From Mesorhizobium sp. J428 (GTDB lineage Bacteria > Pseudomonadota > Alphaproteobacteria > Rhizobiales > Rhizobiaceae), in contig NZ_JAJOMX010000001.1 in the NCBI RefSeq assembly GCF_024699925.1, positions 1,178,001 through 1,242,000 on the forward strand: 64,000 nucleotides of DNA, written 5' to 3'. The notes beneath the pieces were generated by a model, which saw only the letters and a program-made list of their open reading frames with translations, had not been told where the DNA came from and made no database searches. Position numbers and translations under genes: made by a program. This document shows positions 1-7,854 of the stretch, one piece after another (the stretch's first letter is position 1; the number at the start of each line of letters is the position of its first letter).

Positions 1-670
1 CGGTGCGGGCGTTGCTGAGGAAGCGTAGGGTGCGCTGCCACGCGATCGCCGCCTGTGCGGCGTCGGCTGTTCCCGGCGCGCCGCGGTTGAACCCGTGCCC
101 GGCCGGATAGAGATGAATCTCCGCCTCGGGACATTTGACGCGCACGGTCTCGACATTGCTCAGCGGGATCGAACTGTCCGTCTCGCCATAGTGCATCATC
201 ACCGGGCAAAGCGGCTTCGCGTCGGCGAACTTCGCGATCATGCCGCCGTAGTAGCAGACGGCAGCATCGAGACCGTCGCCCTGGGTCGCCGCCAGGAAAG
301 CCAGCGATCCGCCGAGACAGAAGCCAACCAGCGACACGGCCTCCGTCTCCTGCCGCACGCGCTCGATCGCGGCGCGCGTGTCGAGCATCAGGGCGTCCCA
401 ATCCAGCGATTTCAGGTAAGCGAGAGCCGCGGTGATCTCTTCCGGTGAATAGCCGGACGCGAAGTCCCGCGCGAAGCGATCGAACAGCGCCGGCGCGATG
501 GCCACATAGCCTTCGGCCGCGAATGCGTCGCAGACGCCGCGGATATGGCTGTTGACCCCGAATATCTCCTGCAGCACCACGATGCCGCCGATCGGTGTCC
601 CGGCCGGAGCGGCGCGATAGGCGCCGAGTTCATGACCGTCGGCAGCACGTAGCCGCAATAGTTCTCCCAT
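1..670 (-). CDS. Dienelactone hydrolase family protein (3' end off window)
   Basis: Reading leftward from the ATG at 670, the product begins MGELLRLRAADGHELGAYRA and continues to the window edge without a stop, giving about 223 residues, close to the full family length. The alpha/beta-hydrolase nucleophile region reads SLVGFCLGGSLAF, with Cys as nucleophile, as in dienelactone hydrolases; a late segment HLYPAGHGFNRG supplies the catalytic His region. The early segment VVLQEIFGVNSHIRG is also typical of the family. Family members hydrolyse enol-lactones in chlorocatechol or protoanemonin degradation, but many homologues act on other esters, so the substrate is open. A GAAGGA ribosome site lies just upstream of the ATG. 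The gene is 11 bp downstream of the IclR regulator and is probably in the same leftward operon. Only the last few residues are outside the window. Confidence 0.85.
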   Translation of the reverse strand, partial: MGELLRLRAADGHELGAYRAAPAGTPIGGIVVLQEIFGVNSHIRGVCDAFAAEGYVAIAPALFDRFARDFASGYSPEEITAALAYLKSLDWDALMLDTRAAIERVRQETEAVSLVGFCLGGSLAFLAATQGDGLDAAVCYYGGMIAKFADAKPLCPVMMHYGETDSSIPLSNVETVRVKCPEAEIHLYPAGHGFNRGAPGTADAAQAAIAWQRTLRFLSNART

Positions 671-681
671 GTCGAAATCCT

Positions 682-1500
682 TCAGGCTGATTTGCGGGTG
701 TCGGCGGGTGGGTCGGCGAAGTCGTCGCGCAGTACGTCGGACGGACAGCCGAGTTTGCGGGACACTTCCGCCGCTGCAGTATGCACGCGCCGCGCGGTCC
801 GTCCCTGCGGATCTATGTCGATGTCGTTCTTCATTCCGAGCGCGGTGACAGCGGCGGCGATCTCGCCGGCATAGTCGAAGATCGGCGCCGAAATCGACGC
901 AAAGCCGGCATTGAGCTGGCTGTCGGAGAAGGCAAGCTGCCGCTGTCTGATCAGCGGCAGGCTCTCCTCGGCCCGCCGCTTCAGCGTCGCGTCAACAGGG
1001 CGCTCGCGGGCCTCGACATGCTGGATTGCCGAACGCGCCTTGTAGGCGAGATAAACCCGCCCCGTCGCCGCTTGATAGAGCGGCAGGACGTAACCAACGC
1101 GTACCGACACCAGCACCTCGACGGTGGCGTCGACCTTGGCGATAATAACCGGACCGCGATTGCCCCAGACGGTGAGGAAGACCAGCAACCCCGTCGCCGA
1201 CTGCAGGCTGTCGAGGGCCTCCCGAGAGACCTGCGCCACGTCGAGCTGGCGCATCGCCGCGGCGCCGAGCTGCAGCGCGTAGGGACCGAGCCCGTATCGC
1301 ATCGTAACCGGATCCTGCTCGACGAGACCGGCCTGGATGAAGCTTGCCATGTAGAGATGCGCCCTGCTGGCGGGCATGTCGGCGAGCTCTGCAATCCTGC
1401 TCAGCGGCAGCTTGCCGCTGGCCGCCTCGAGCACGCGGATGAGGCGGAAGCCGACATCGATCGACTGGATGCGGCGCTGGTTGCGAATCTTCTCCATCAT
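682..1500 (-). CDS. IclR family transcriptional regulator
   Basis: This is a cytoplasmic one-component regulator of about 272 residues. An N-terminal winged helix (LSRIAELADMPASRAHLYMASFIQAGLVEQ, roughly residues 33-62, quoted here in part only for its HTH pattern) is followed by the IclR effector domain ending with FASISAPIFDYAGEIAAAVT. I chose the ATG at 1500 rather than an upstream in-frame ATG at 1572 because it forms an ATGA overlap with the stop of the monooxygenase gene and IclR proteins start shortly before the helix. Translational coupling to the monooxygenase implies co-expression. By context it should control the monooxygenase/hydrolase operon and possibly the divergent tct transporter genes. 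The effector cannot be told from sequence. Confidence 0.9.
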   Translation of the reverse strand: MMEKIRNQRRIQSIDVGFRLIRVLEAASGKLPLSRIAELADMPASRAHLYMASFIQAGLVEQDPVTMRYGLGPYALQLGAAAMRQLDVAQVSREALDSLQSATGLLVFLTVWGNRGPVIIAKVDATVEVLVSVRVGYVLPLYQAATGRVYLAYKARSAIQHVEARERPVDATLKRRAEESLPLIRQRQLAFSDSQLNAGFASISAPIFDYAGEIAAAVTALGMKNDIDIDPQGRTARRVHTAAAEVSRKLGCPSDVLRDDFADPPADTRKSA

Positions 1501-2720
1501 TCCGCGCCTACCAGGTCCCTCGAGCGGTCCGCGGAGACCGGCACGCTCGTAGCGTCGTATGTGAACAGCCATTCATAGCGCTGCCGGACCTTGGATTCCT
1601 CCCATTCGGCATTGACATAGGCTTCCGCCAGCGCCGCGTCCGAGAGGGCGGGGTTGTGGAACCGGCCGAGATTGGCCTCCGCGCCCTTGACGATCTTCGC
1701 CGTGCGCTCGTTGCGCGCCGCCTCGTAGTGGCGGAACGCGGACTCGTGGTCGTCGCCGTTGGCGGCGAGCGCCCGAGCCAGGACGAAGCCGTCCTCGATC
1801 GCCATCACCGCGCCCTGCGCCAGGAAGGGCAATGTCGGGTGGCAAGCGTCGCCCAGCAGCGTGACGCGGCCTTGCGTCCAGTGCTCCATCGGCTGACGCA
1901 GCATCAGCGCCCACTTGTAGGGCGTGTCGATAGCCTTGATCAGCGTATGCACATCCTCGTGCCAGCCGTGATAGTCGGCCAGGCATTCCTCGACCGTGCC
2001 GGCCACCGACCAGGATTCGACCTGCCAGTTCGCCCGCTCGACCACCGAGACGTAGTTCATCAACTCGCCCCGGCGCAGCAGATAATGGATGACGTGTCCG
2101 CCCGGCCCGATCCAGTTGGTGCCGATGGGACGGTGGAAGCGCTCCGGCAGCCGGTCGACAGGAATGACGCCGCGCCAGGCGACGATGCCGGTAAATCTGG
2201 GGTCATCTGCGCCGAACAGCGATTCACGGATGGCCGAATGAACGCCATCCGCGCCGATCGCGATGTCGGAGGTTGCCATCGACCCGTCCGCGAAACGCAG
2301 CGTCACGTCGCGGGAGGTCTGGTCGATGCTCGTGCACTTCATGCCGAGCCTGATCGCGTCGGGTGCGATTCGCCTTATGCCGGCGGCGAGGGCCTGGTGC
2401 AGGTCGTTGCGGTGGATCGTGATGTAGGGGAAGCCGTAACGCGCCACCGAGAGGGGACCAAGGTCGAACAGCTTCCAGGTCTTGCCGGTGTTCCACAGCC
2501 GGATCTGCTTGCCACCGGGCTCGCTGGCAACCTTCATGATGTCCTGCTCGAGTCCCAGCGCAAAAAGGACGCGGGTGCCGTTGGCACTGATCTGTACGCC
2601 CGCGCCGACTTCGCGAAGCTCGGGCGCCTGCTCGAAGACCTGGACGTCGAAACCTTGCCGCAGCAGCCCCAACGCCGCCGTCAGCCCGCCAATCCCGCCC
2701 CCGATGACAGAGATTTTCAT
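1497..2720 (-). CDS. FAD-dependent monooxygenase, salicylate hydroxylase-like
   Basis: This 407-residue protein is a class A flavoprotein hydroxylase. The N-terminal Rossmann motif is VIGGGIGGLTAALGLLRQG (GxGxxG), the DG motif is IGADGVHSAIRE near residue 160, and the GD motif is VTLLGDACHPTLPFLAQGA near residue 290, so all three FAD/NAD(P)H fingerprints are present. The family (salicylate 1-hydroxylase, 3-hydroxybenzoate 6-hydroxylase, 6-hydroxynicotinate 3-monooxygenase) hydroxylates aromatic acids using NAD(P)H and O2. The exact substrate is not decidable here and no ring-cleavage dioxygenase is visible in the window. It is the first gene of the leftward operon with the IclR regulator and dienelactone hydrolase, and it diverges from the tct transporter operon, suggesting that the transported carboxylate may be its substrate. 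Confidence 0.9.
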   Translation of the reverse strand: MKISVIGGGIGGLTAALGLLRQGFDVQVFEQAPELREVGAGVQISANGTRVLFALGLEQDIMKVASEPGGKQIRLWNTGKTWKLFDLGPLSVARYGFPYITIHRNDLHQALAAGIRRIAPDAIRLGMKCTSIDQTSRDVTLRFADGSMATSDIAIGADGVHSAIRESLFGADDPRFTGIVAWRGVIPVDRLPERFHRPIGTNWIGPGGHVIHYLLRRGELMNYVSVVERANWQVESWSVAGTVEECLADYHGWHEDVHTLIKAIDTPYKWALMLRQPMEHWTQGRVTLLGDACHPTLPFLAQGAVMAIEDGFVLARALAANGDDHESAFRHYEAARNERTAKIVKGAEANLGRFHNPALSDAALAEAYVNAEWEESKVRQRYEWLFTYDATSVPVSADRSRDLVGAE

Positions 2721-3087
2721 AGCTGGATCACTCCGAATTGCCTGAAACCATGAAACGCGTCCGTATTGATGTCAAATTCGTTTTGACAGTGTATAATTCT
2801 CTTTGCTTAAATCCAACGACCGGACGGGAAAGCCGATATCGCCCGGCAAAGCCCGCAGGACCGACATCATCATTGACAATGAATGTATGGTGGCCTGATA
2901 TAAGGATGCCATACGATCTGCCGAATGTGAAGCGCGTGAAGGGCGAGCCGCCCTCTTTGATATGATCAAATCGAGTTGGCCCACGGCGAACGACCCGGGA
3001 GGAGGTCTCCGCCAGTTCAGTGAGCCGATAGGTCGAGACGCCGGCGCGTCGAAGCGCTGAGCGTGCGGAGGCCCGGGAGGAGAATTG
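2721..3087. promoter_or_regulatory. Divergent promoter region between monooxygenase and tct operons
   Basis: This 367-bp gap separates two divergent operons and contains no convincing gene. It is less GC-rich than its surroundings. At 2770-2788 there is an inverted repeat, TGTCAAA-N5-TTTGACA, a plausible operator for the IclR protein encoded next door. A second, looser inverted repeat (GTATGG at 2885-2890 and CCATAC at 2909-2914) encloses a CCTGATA half-site at 2894-2900 that resembles the operator half-site found elsewhere in the window. The ribosome site for the rightward operon (GGGAGGAG, 3075-3082) lies at its right end. Which regulator binds where is inference. Confidence 0.5.
2770..2788. 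promoter_or_regulatory. Inverted repeat, candidate IclR operator
   Basis: The sequence TGTCAAATTCGTTTTGACA has perfect 7-bp arms (TGTCAAA and TTTGACA) around a 5-bp centre. It lies 50 bp upstream of the monooxygenase start and about 300 bp upstream of tctB. IclR proteins bind short palindromes in divergent promoters, so this is the best local candidate; binding is inferred. Confidence 0.45.
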
Positions 3088-3537
3088 ATGCTCAAGGTGA
3101 AGAGCCCGCAGGATCTTGGCGCGGGGATAGTGTTTCTGCTGATTGGACTCGCAGGCATCGTTCTCGGCCGCGATCTCGATCTCGGCAGTGCGCGGAATAT
3201 GGGGCCGGGATACTTCCCCCTTCTCATCTCTGGCTTCATCGTCTTGATCGGCGCCATCGTCGCGGGGCGCTCATTCACGGTCGAAGGCCCGGCCATCGAG
3301 CGCTTGCAACTGCGCCCGATCCTGATGCTCCTCGTCGCGCTCGCCGTCTTCAGTTTTCTCATCCGAGAAATCGGCGTTGTTCTCACCTCGATCATCATGA
3401 TGATCGTCGCCGCATATGCGCGGCCGAACGTAGGCATCGTCGAGACAGTTATCTTCGCCATCTGCGTCGCAACGTTCGTTGCTGTCGTCTTCGTCTTCGG
3501 CCTCAACCAGCCGATGCCGCTCTGGTGGAACGGCTAG
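3088..3537 (+). CDS. tctB: Tripartite tricarboxylate transporter, TctB small membrane subunit
   Basis: This 149-residue protein is almost entirely hydrophobic, with four membrane-spanning segments (for example IVFLLIGLAGIVLG near the start and TVIFAICVATFVAVVFVFGL near the end), and carries the DUF1468/TctB pattern of GPGYFPLLISG after the first helix. It is the small integral membrane component of a secondary, periplasmic binding protein-dependent carboxylate importer. The ATG at 3088 was preferred over the adjoining TTG at 3085 because it lies 5 bp after a strong GGGAGGAG site. Its stop directly abuts the tctA start codon. With tctA and the binding protein it forms a three-gene operon divergent from the monooxygenase operon. 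Confidence 0.88.
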   Translation: MLKVKSPQDLGAGIVFLLIGLAGIVLGRDLDLGSARNMGPGYFPLLISGFIVLIGAIVAGRSFTVEGPAIERLQLRPILMLLVALAVFSFLIREIGVVLTSIIMMIVAAYARPNVGIVETVIFAICVATFVAVVFVFGLNQPMPLWWNG

Positions 3538-5044
3538 ATGGAAATGTTCGAGCATCTGGCGACAGGCTTCGTCGCCGCAGCCTCCCTGCAGAACCTTTTG
3601 TTCTGTCTGATCGGCGTGCTGCTCGGCACGCTTATCGGGGCATTGCCGGGTATCGGCCCGATACCGACGCTCGCGATCCTGCTGCCGATCACATTCGGGT
3701 TAGACCCCCTTTCGGCGCTGATCATGATGGCAGGCATCTATTACGGCGCTCGAGTACGGCGGCTCGACCACTTCCATCTTGGTCAACATGCCTGGCGAAG
3801 CCTCCTCGGTCGTTACCTGCATCGAGGGGCATCAGATGGCCAAGCGCGGCCGCGCCGGGTCGGCGCTCGCCACAGCTGCGCTCGCCTCCTTCTTCGCCGG
3901 TTGCGTCGGCACCGTCTTTCTCGCGGCTTTCGGGCCGCTTCTGTCGAAAATAGCCCAGCAATTCACTTCGCCGGATTACTTCTCCCTGATGGTGCTCGGC
4001 CTGGTGATGGCGGTGGTGTTGGCGCACGGCTCGCTCCTCAAGGCGGTGGCTATGGTGCTGATCGGTCTGCTGCTCGGTCTCGTCGGCACCGACATCAACA
4101 GCGGCCTGACCCGCTACACATTCGGCATTGGCGGCCTGTGGGAAGGCATCGACTTCCTGCCCCTCGTGCTCGGTCTGTTCGGCATTGTCGAGATCATTCG
4201 CAATCTCGAGAACCCGCCCGGCCAGCGCATGCCGATCTCGACGCGCCTGCGCGACCTGTGGCCGACCCGCTCCGAGTTCCGCTTGGCCTGGCCCGCCGCG
4301 CTTCGCGGCACCGGTCTCGGCTCAATCCTCGGCATTCTGCCCGGTGGCGGCGCCGTGCTGGCCTCTTTCGCCAGCTACACCGTCGAAAAGAAGATCACAC
4401 GTCGACCGGAGCGGTTCGGCAACGGAGCGATCGAGGGGGTGGCGGGTCCGGAGGCGGCCAACAATGCCGCCGCGCAGACCTCCTTTATCCCCCTGCTCAC
4501 GCTCGGCATTCCGTCCAACCCCGTCATGGCGATCATGATGGGTGCGATGATCATCCAAGGCATCCAGCCCGGCGCGGCGGTCATGACCGCTCGCCCGGAA
4601 CTGTTCTGGGGCATGGTCGCATCGATGTGGATCGGCAATCTGATGCTGGTCGTCATCAACCTGCCGATGCTCGGCATCTGGGTGAAACTGCTCTCGGTCC
4701 CCTACCGGTTCCTCTACCCGGCGATCCTGCTGTTCTGCGCCGTCGGCGTCTACTCGACCAGCACCGAACCGTTCATGATGGTCCTGATGATCGTATTTTC
4801 GATCTTCGGCTACGTGCTGATGAAATTCGGCTGCGAGCCTGCACCGCTGATCCTCGGCTTCATCCTCGGCCCGCTGATGGAGACCAATCTACGGCGTTCG
4901 CTCACGCTGTCGCGAGGTGATCCGATGATCTTTCTCGATCGCCCGATTTCGGCAGGGCTGCTGATCGCCACGTTGCTGGTGATTGCGCTCATTGTCTTTC
5001 CGCAGTTCCGCAAGACCCGAGAGGTGGCTTTCCAGGAGGACTAG
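3538..5044 (+). CDS. tctA: Tripartite tricarboxylate transporter, TctA large permease (frameshifted)
   Basis: The large permease begins MEMFEHLATGFVAAASLQNL and contains the TctA signature ALPGIGPIPTLAILLPITFG. After GIYYGA (codon 71) the frame breaks: the expected continuation, EYGGSTTSILVNMPGEASS, is found in the next frame, so there is one surplus base at or next to position 3751. After correction the protein is about 501 residues, the normal family length, and runs to the end with many membrane helices and the conserved GILPGGGAVLASF and NNAAAQTSFIPLLTLGIPSN motifs. Nothing else is damaged, so a sequencing or assembly error is more likely than a pseudogene, but a real inactivating insertion is not excluded. 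It is the second gene of the tct operon. Confidence 0.85.
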
Positions 5045-5100
5045 CTTCCGTTCGCATTCACACATGCATCACGCCGGACTCACTCAGGAGGAGAAGAGAA

Positions 5101-6089
5101 TGTCCAATGACCAGATTATGATGACGCGCCGCAGGGCACTGGCACTCGCAGCCGGCACCGCCGCGCTGCTGGCACCCAGATTCGCCTTTGCGCAGACAGC
5201 CTATCCCAGCAAGAACATCAGCTTCATCTGTGCGTTCCCGGCCGGCAGCGGCGCCGACGTCCTCGTCCGCTTCTTCGCCGAGAAGGTCGCGGCTGTTGCC
5301 GGCCACACGGTCATCGTCGAGAACAAGCCCGGCGCCGCGGGCAGCATCGCCACCGAATTCACCGCGCGCGCCCCGGCCGATGGCCACACGATCTTCGTGC
5401 ACTCGGGCAATTCGGTCGCCGGCAACATGTGGCTGATGAAAAAGCCGCCGGTCGATGCCGCCAAGGACCTGCAGACCATCGCCACGGTCAACAAGCAGGC
5501 CTTCATGATCACCGTGCGCGCCGACAGCCCCTACAAGACACTGGCGGATCTCGTCGCCGACCAGAAGGCCAAGGGCGACAACGGTTCCTATGCGGTCAAC
5601 GCGACCTCGGGCCGGGTTCTGGCCGAGGAGTTCAAGCAGCTCGCCGGTCTCCAGACGCTGCCCGTCTCCTACGGAACGGCCTCGGATTCCGTCAACGACA
5701 TGCTGAGCGGCCAGGTCGATTTCGGTTCTCACGATCCGGTCTTCTCGCTGGCGCAAGTGCGCGCCGGCCGCTTCCGGGTCCTGGCACTGGGCGCGGCGGA
5801 ACGCCTGCAGGGCATTCCCGATATACCGACCTTCAAGGAACAGGGCTACGATATCGACCAGCTCGGCTGGTGGGGCGCCATGGTTCCGGCAGGTGTTCCG
5901 GCCGACGTCGTCACCACGATCAATGGCTGGTTCAACAAGGTCCTCGCCGAGGATGCGACGAGAGAATTCCTGATGAAGCAGGGCGGCGATCCTTACATCT
6001 CGACGCCCGAGGAGTCGCAGAAGCTGATGGAAGACACGATCACGGAGTGGAAGCGCCTCGTCGAAGTCGCCCAGATCCCGGCGCAGTAA
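5101..6089 (+). CDS. Tripartite tricarboxylate transporter periplasmic binding protein (Bug/TctC family)
   Basis: This 329-residue periplasmic solute receptor starts MSNDQIMMTRRRALALAAGT, with a twin-arginine-like export signal (TRRRALALAAG, then ALLAPRFAFAQ before the cleavage site). The mature domain has the Bug family features YPSKNISFICAFPAGSGAD, ENKPGAAGSIATEF and ADGHTIFVHSGN. Bug proteins bind carboxylates (tricarboxylates, aromatic acids, others) and deliver them to TctAB. The ATG at 5101 follows a GGAGGAGAAGAGA site and was chosen over upstream in-frame starts, which lack a leader-like sequence. It is third in the tct operon, 56 bp after tctA, and is followed by a hairpin terminator. 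Confidence 0.92.
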
Positions 6090-6111
6090 GGCGTAGGAAG
6101 GTCAACACGCG

Positions 6112-6146
6112 GGCGCCGGCAGCAATGCCGGCGCCTCGGCGCTTTT
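6112..6146 (+). terminator. Rho-independent terminator after tct operon
   Basis: A perfect 9-bp stem GGCGCCGGC / GCCGGCGCC (6112-6120 and 6127-6135) with a 6-base AGCAAT loop is followed shortly by a run of five T (6142-6146). It lies 22 bp after the binding protein stop codon. Confidence 0.7.
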
Positions 6147-6256
6147 TGGCCCCGACAAAGCGGTCCCCTTTTCCCGTCGACGGAAAAAACCGCCTATTCT
6201 GCGCAACGCTGCGATCGGCGTTCGCTTGATGTGGCGCACCAATCCGGTTAGTCCGG

Positions 6257-6760
6257 GTGGTAAAGCAAGGGGCAGACACGGCATTGTCCAGGAGCAAGAC
6301 GTCAACCGGCGCCGACCGCGAAATCCTGCGGCCGCGCGCCATGTTCTTCCTCAATCAGGCGAACCATGCGGTGCGCAGCCGGCTGGACGCGGCGCTGGCC
6401 GCCATCGAGATGACGGCGATTCAGTATACGGTGCTGAGCGTCATCGGCGCCCGTCCCGGACTGTCTTCGGCCGAGCTGTCGCGGCGCTTCTTTGTCACGC
6501 CACAGACGATGAACGAGCTGATCGCCGCCCTGGAGCGCCGCGGCTTCATCGTCCGCAAGGCTGATCCCGCGAACCGCCGGATCCTGCGCATGGACGTTAC
6601 CGTCGCCGGCCGCGAGATGCTGGCGAAATGCGATGCGCTTGCCGACGCGGTCGAACGGGACGTCTTCGGCGCGATGCCGGACGAGGACTATCGCAGGCTG
6701 GCCGAACTGACCCGCGATCTCGCGCATCATCTGCGCACCCGGGACGAGACCGCCGGCTGA
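6257..6760 (+). CDS. MarR family transcriptional regulator
   Basis: The product (167 residues from the GTG at 6257) has the MarR winged helix-turn-helix: an N-terminal dimerisation helix (FFLNQANHAVRSRLDAAL), then the recognition region LSSAELSRRFFVTPQTMNEL, then the wing ending RRGFIVRKADPANRRI with the family D-x-R-x-x-R-like pattern. MarR proteins repress promoters until a phenolic or aromatic ligand binds. The start is uncertain: the GTG has no clear ribosome site and an internal ATG at 6341 would give a 139-residue, family-sized protein. Its stop is 4 bp from the end of the convergent amidohydrolase gene. It is the best local candidate for the regulator of the shared 17-bp palindromes listed below, but that link is inferred. 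Confidence 0.87.
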   Translation: MVKQGADTALSRSKTSTGADREILRPRAMFFLNQANHAVRSRLDAALAAIEMTAIQYTVLSVIGARPGLSSAELSRRFFVTPQTMNELIAALERRGFIVRKADPANRRILRMDVTVAGREMLAKCDALADAVERDVFGAMPDEDYRRLAELTRDLAHHLRTRDETAG

Positions 6761-6763
6761 CCC

Positions 6764-7780
6764 TTATACGGTCAGCCCGAGCAGTTTCTCGGCATTGCCG
6801 TGATAGATCTTGTGGCGCACCTCCTCGGTGACGTCGAGCGCGTCGAGGATCCGCAACGTCTCGCGGATATACATCGGCCCGCCTTCCGGGTCGAAGGGCG
6901 CGTCCGAGGCAAACACGACGCGATCCTCGCCGAAAAACTCGATCGCATGCTCGATCGCCTTGCGTGAGCCGAACGAGGCGGTATCGGCGTAGAACTCCTT
7001 GAAATACTCCAGATGTGGCCGCTTCAGCGCTTTGAGCACGGGTTTCAGATCGCGGTCGCTGGTGCGCTTGCCCATCTGGTCCCAGCCGGGTCCGACACGG
7101 CCCTCGAAATATGGGATCATGCCGCCGGCGTGGTGGGTGATGACCTTGAGCCCGGGAAACTTGTCGAACATGCGCGAGAACACCATGCGTGCCATCGTCA
7201 CCGAGGTTTCATATGGCCAGCCGAGCGTCCAGAAGATTTCGTATTCGGAGCGCGTCTCGGTCTCGTAGTCCGCGAACTCCTGCGTTCGTGCCGGATGAAG
7301 GAAGATCGGCTTGCCCGACTTCGCCATGTAGTCGAAAAACGGCTCGAACTCAGGCAGATCGACCGGCTTGCCATTGATGTTGGTGAAGATCTGCACACCG
7401 CCGGCGCCGAGATCCTCGATCGCACGACGGCTTTCTTCAACCACTGCATCCGGATTGTTCATCGGCGCCGTGGCAATGAAGGTGGGGAACCGATCCGGAT
7501 ATTTCTGCACCAGTTCGGCCATCGAATCCGAGCCGATCTGCGACAGCTCGAGCGCCACCTCTGGCCCCGCAAACTTCTCGAGCGGCGGCGAGGCCAGCGA
7601 CAGGACCTGCTGGTAGTCCGATCCGAACATATCCATCACCTCGAAGCGACGGTCGAGATCGGTCATCATCGGCACGTCGCCCGAGCGCTTGGTCATCTGA
7701 GTCATCGTGCCGAGTTCCTTGACCAGGCGGTCGAAGAAGGGCTTCGGCCAGATGTGGTTGAAAATGTCGATCTTGCGCAT
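6764..7780 (-). CDS. Amidohydrolase family protein (ACMSD / gamma-resorcylate decarboxylase type)
   Basis: This protein of about 338 residues belongs to amidohydrolase family 2. It opens MRKIDIFNHIWPKPFFDRL, has FLHPARTQ mid-sequence, LKVITHHAGGMIPYFEGR (metal-ligand His), YADTASFGS, and ends with FASDAPFDPEGGPMYIRET (catalytic Asp). Characterised relatives are metal-dependent non-oxidative decarboxylases of aromatic acids (2-amino-3-carboxymuconate semialdehyde, gamma-resorcylate, 5-carboxyvanillate) or hydrolases; the N-terminal motif is HIW rather than HxH, so one metal ligand is atypical. The ATG at 7780 follows GGAGG (7786-7790). A palindromic operator (7795-7811) sits directly before that ribosome site, so it is probably transcribed from its own promoter despite lying downstream of the 2-hydroxyacid operon. 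Confidence 0.88.
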   Translation of the reverse strand: MRKIDIFNHIWPKPFFDRLVKELGTMTQMTKRSGDVPMMTDLDRRFEVMDMFGSDYQQVLSLASPPLEKFAGPEVALELSQIGSDSMAELVQKYPDRFPTFIATAPMNNPDAVVEESRRAIEDLGAGGVQIFTNINGKPVDLPEFEPFFDYMAKSGKPIFLHPARTQEFADYETETRSEYEIFWTLGWPYETSVTMARMVFSRMFDKFPGLKVITHHAGGMIPYFEGRVGPGWDQMGKRTSDRDLKPVLKALKRPHLEYFKEFYADTASFGSRKAIEHAIEFFGEDRVVFASDAPFDPEGGPMYIRETLRILDALDVTEEVRHKIYHGNAEKLLGLTV

Positions 7781-7794
7781 GCGGTCCTCCAATA

Positions 7795-7811
7795 TGTCAG
7801 GTCGCCTGATA
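7795..7811. promoter_or_regulatory. Operator copy 1, upstream of the amidohydrolase gene
   Basis: The sequence is TGTCAGG-TCG-CCTGATA, matching the palindrome TATCAGG-N3-CCTGATA at 13 of 14 arm positions. It lies 15 bp upstream of the amidohydrolase start, just before its ribosome site, a position expected for a repressor site. Confidence 0.6.
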
Positions 7812-7854
7812 CTGTATCGGGTCGCGGGGACGGGTCAACTGGTGACGACGCGAT

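Noticed and set aside
682..1578. Rightward open frames opposite the IclR gene
   Set aside because: Shadow frames rich in Arg and Pro with no domain; the leftward IclR protein is complete.
2783..2797. TTGACA followed by TATAAT as a sigma-70 promoter
   Set aside because: The two hexamers are only 3 bp apart, so they cannot be a -35/-10 pair; TTGACA is better read as half of the inverted repeat.
6168..6188. TTTTCC/GGAAAA inverted repeat as a second terminator or MarR operator
   Set aside because: Arms are only 6 bp, with a 7-bp centre that does not pair as a unit, and nothing links it to a regulator; the hairpin at 6112-6146 is a better terminator.
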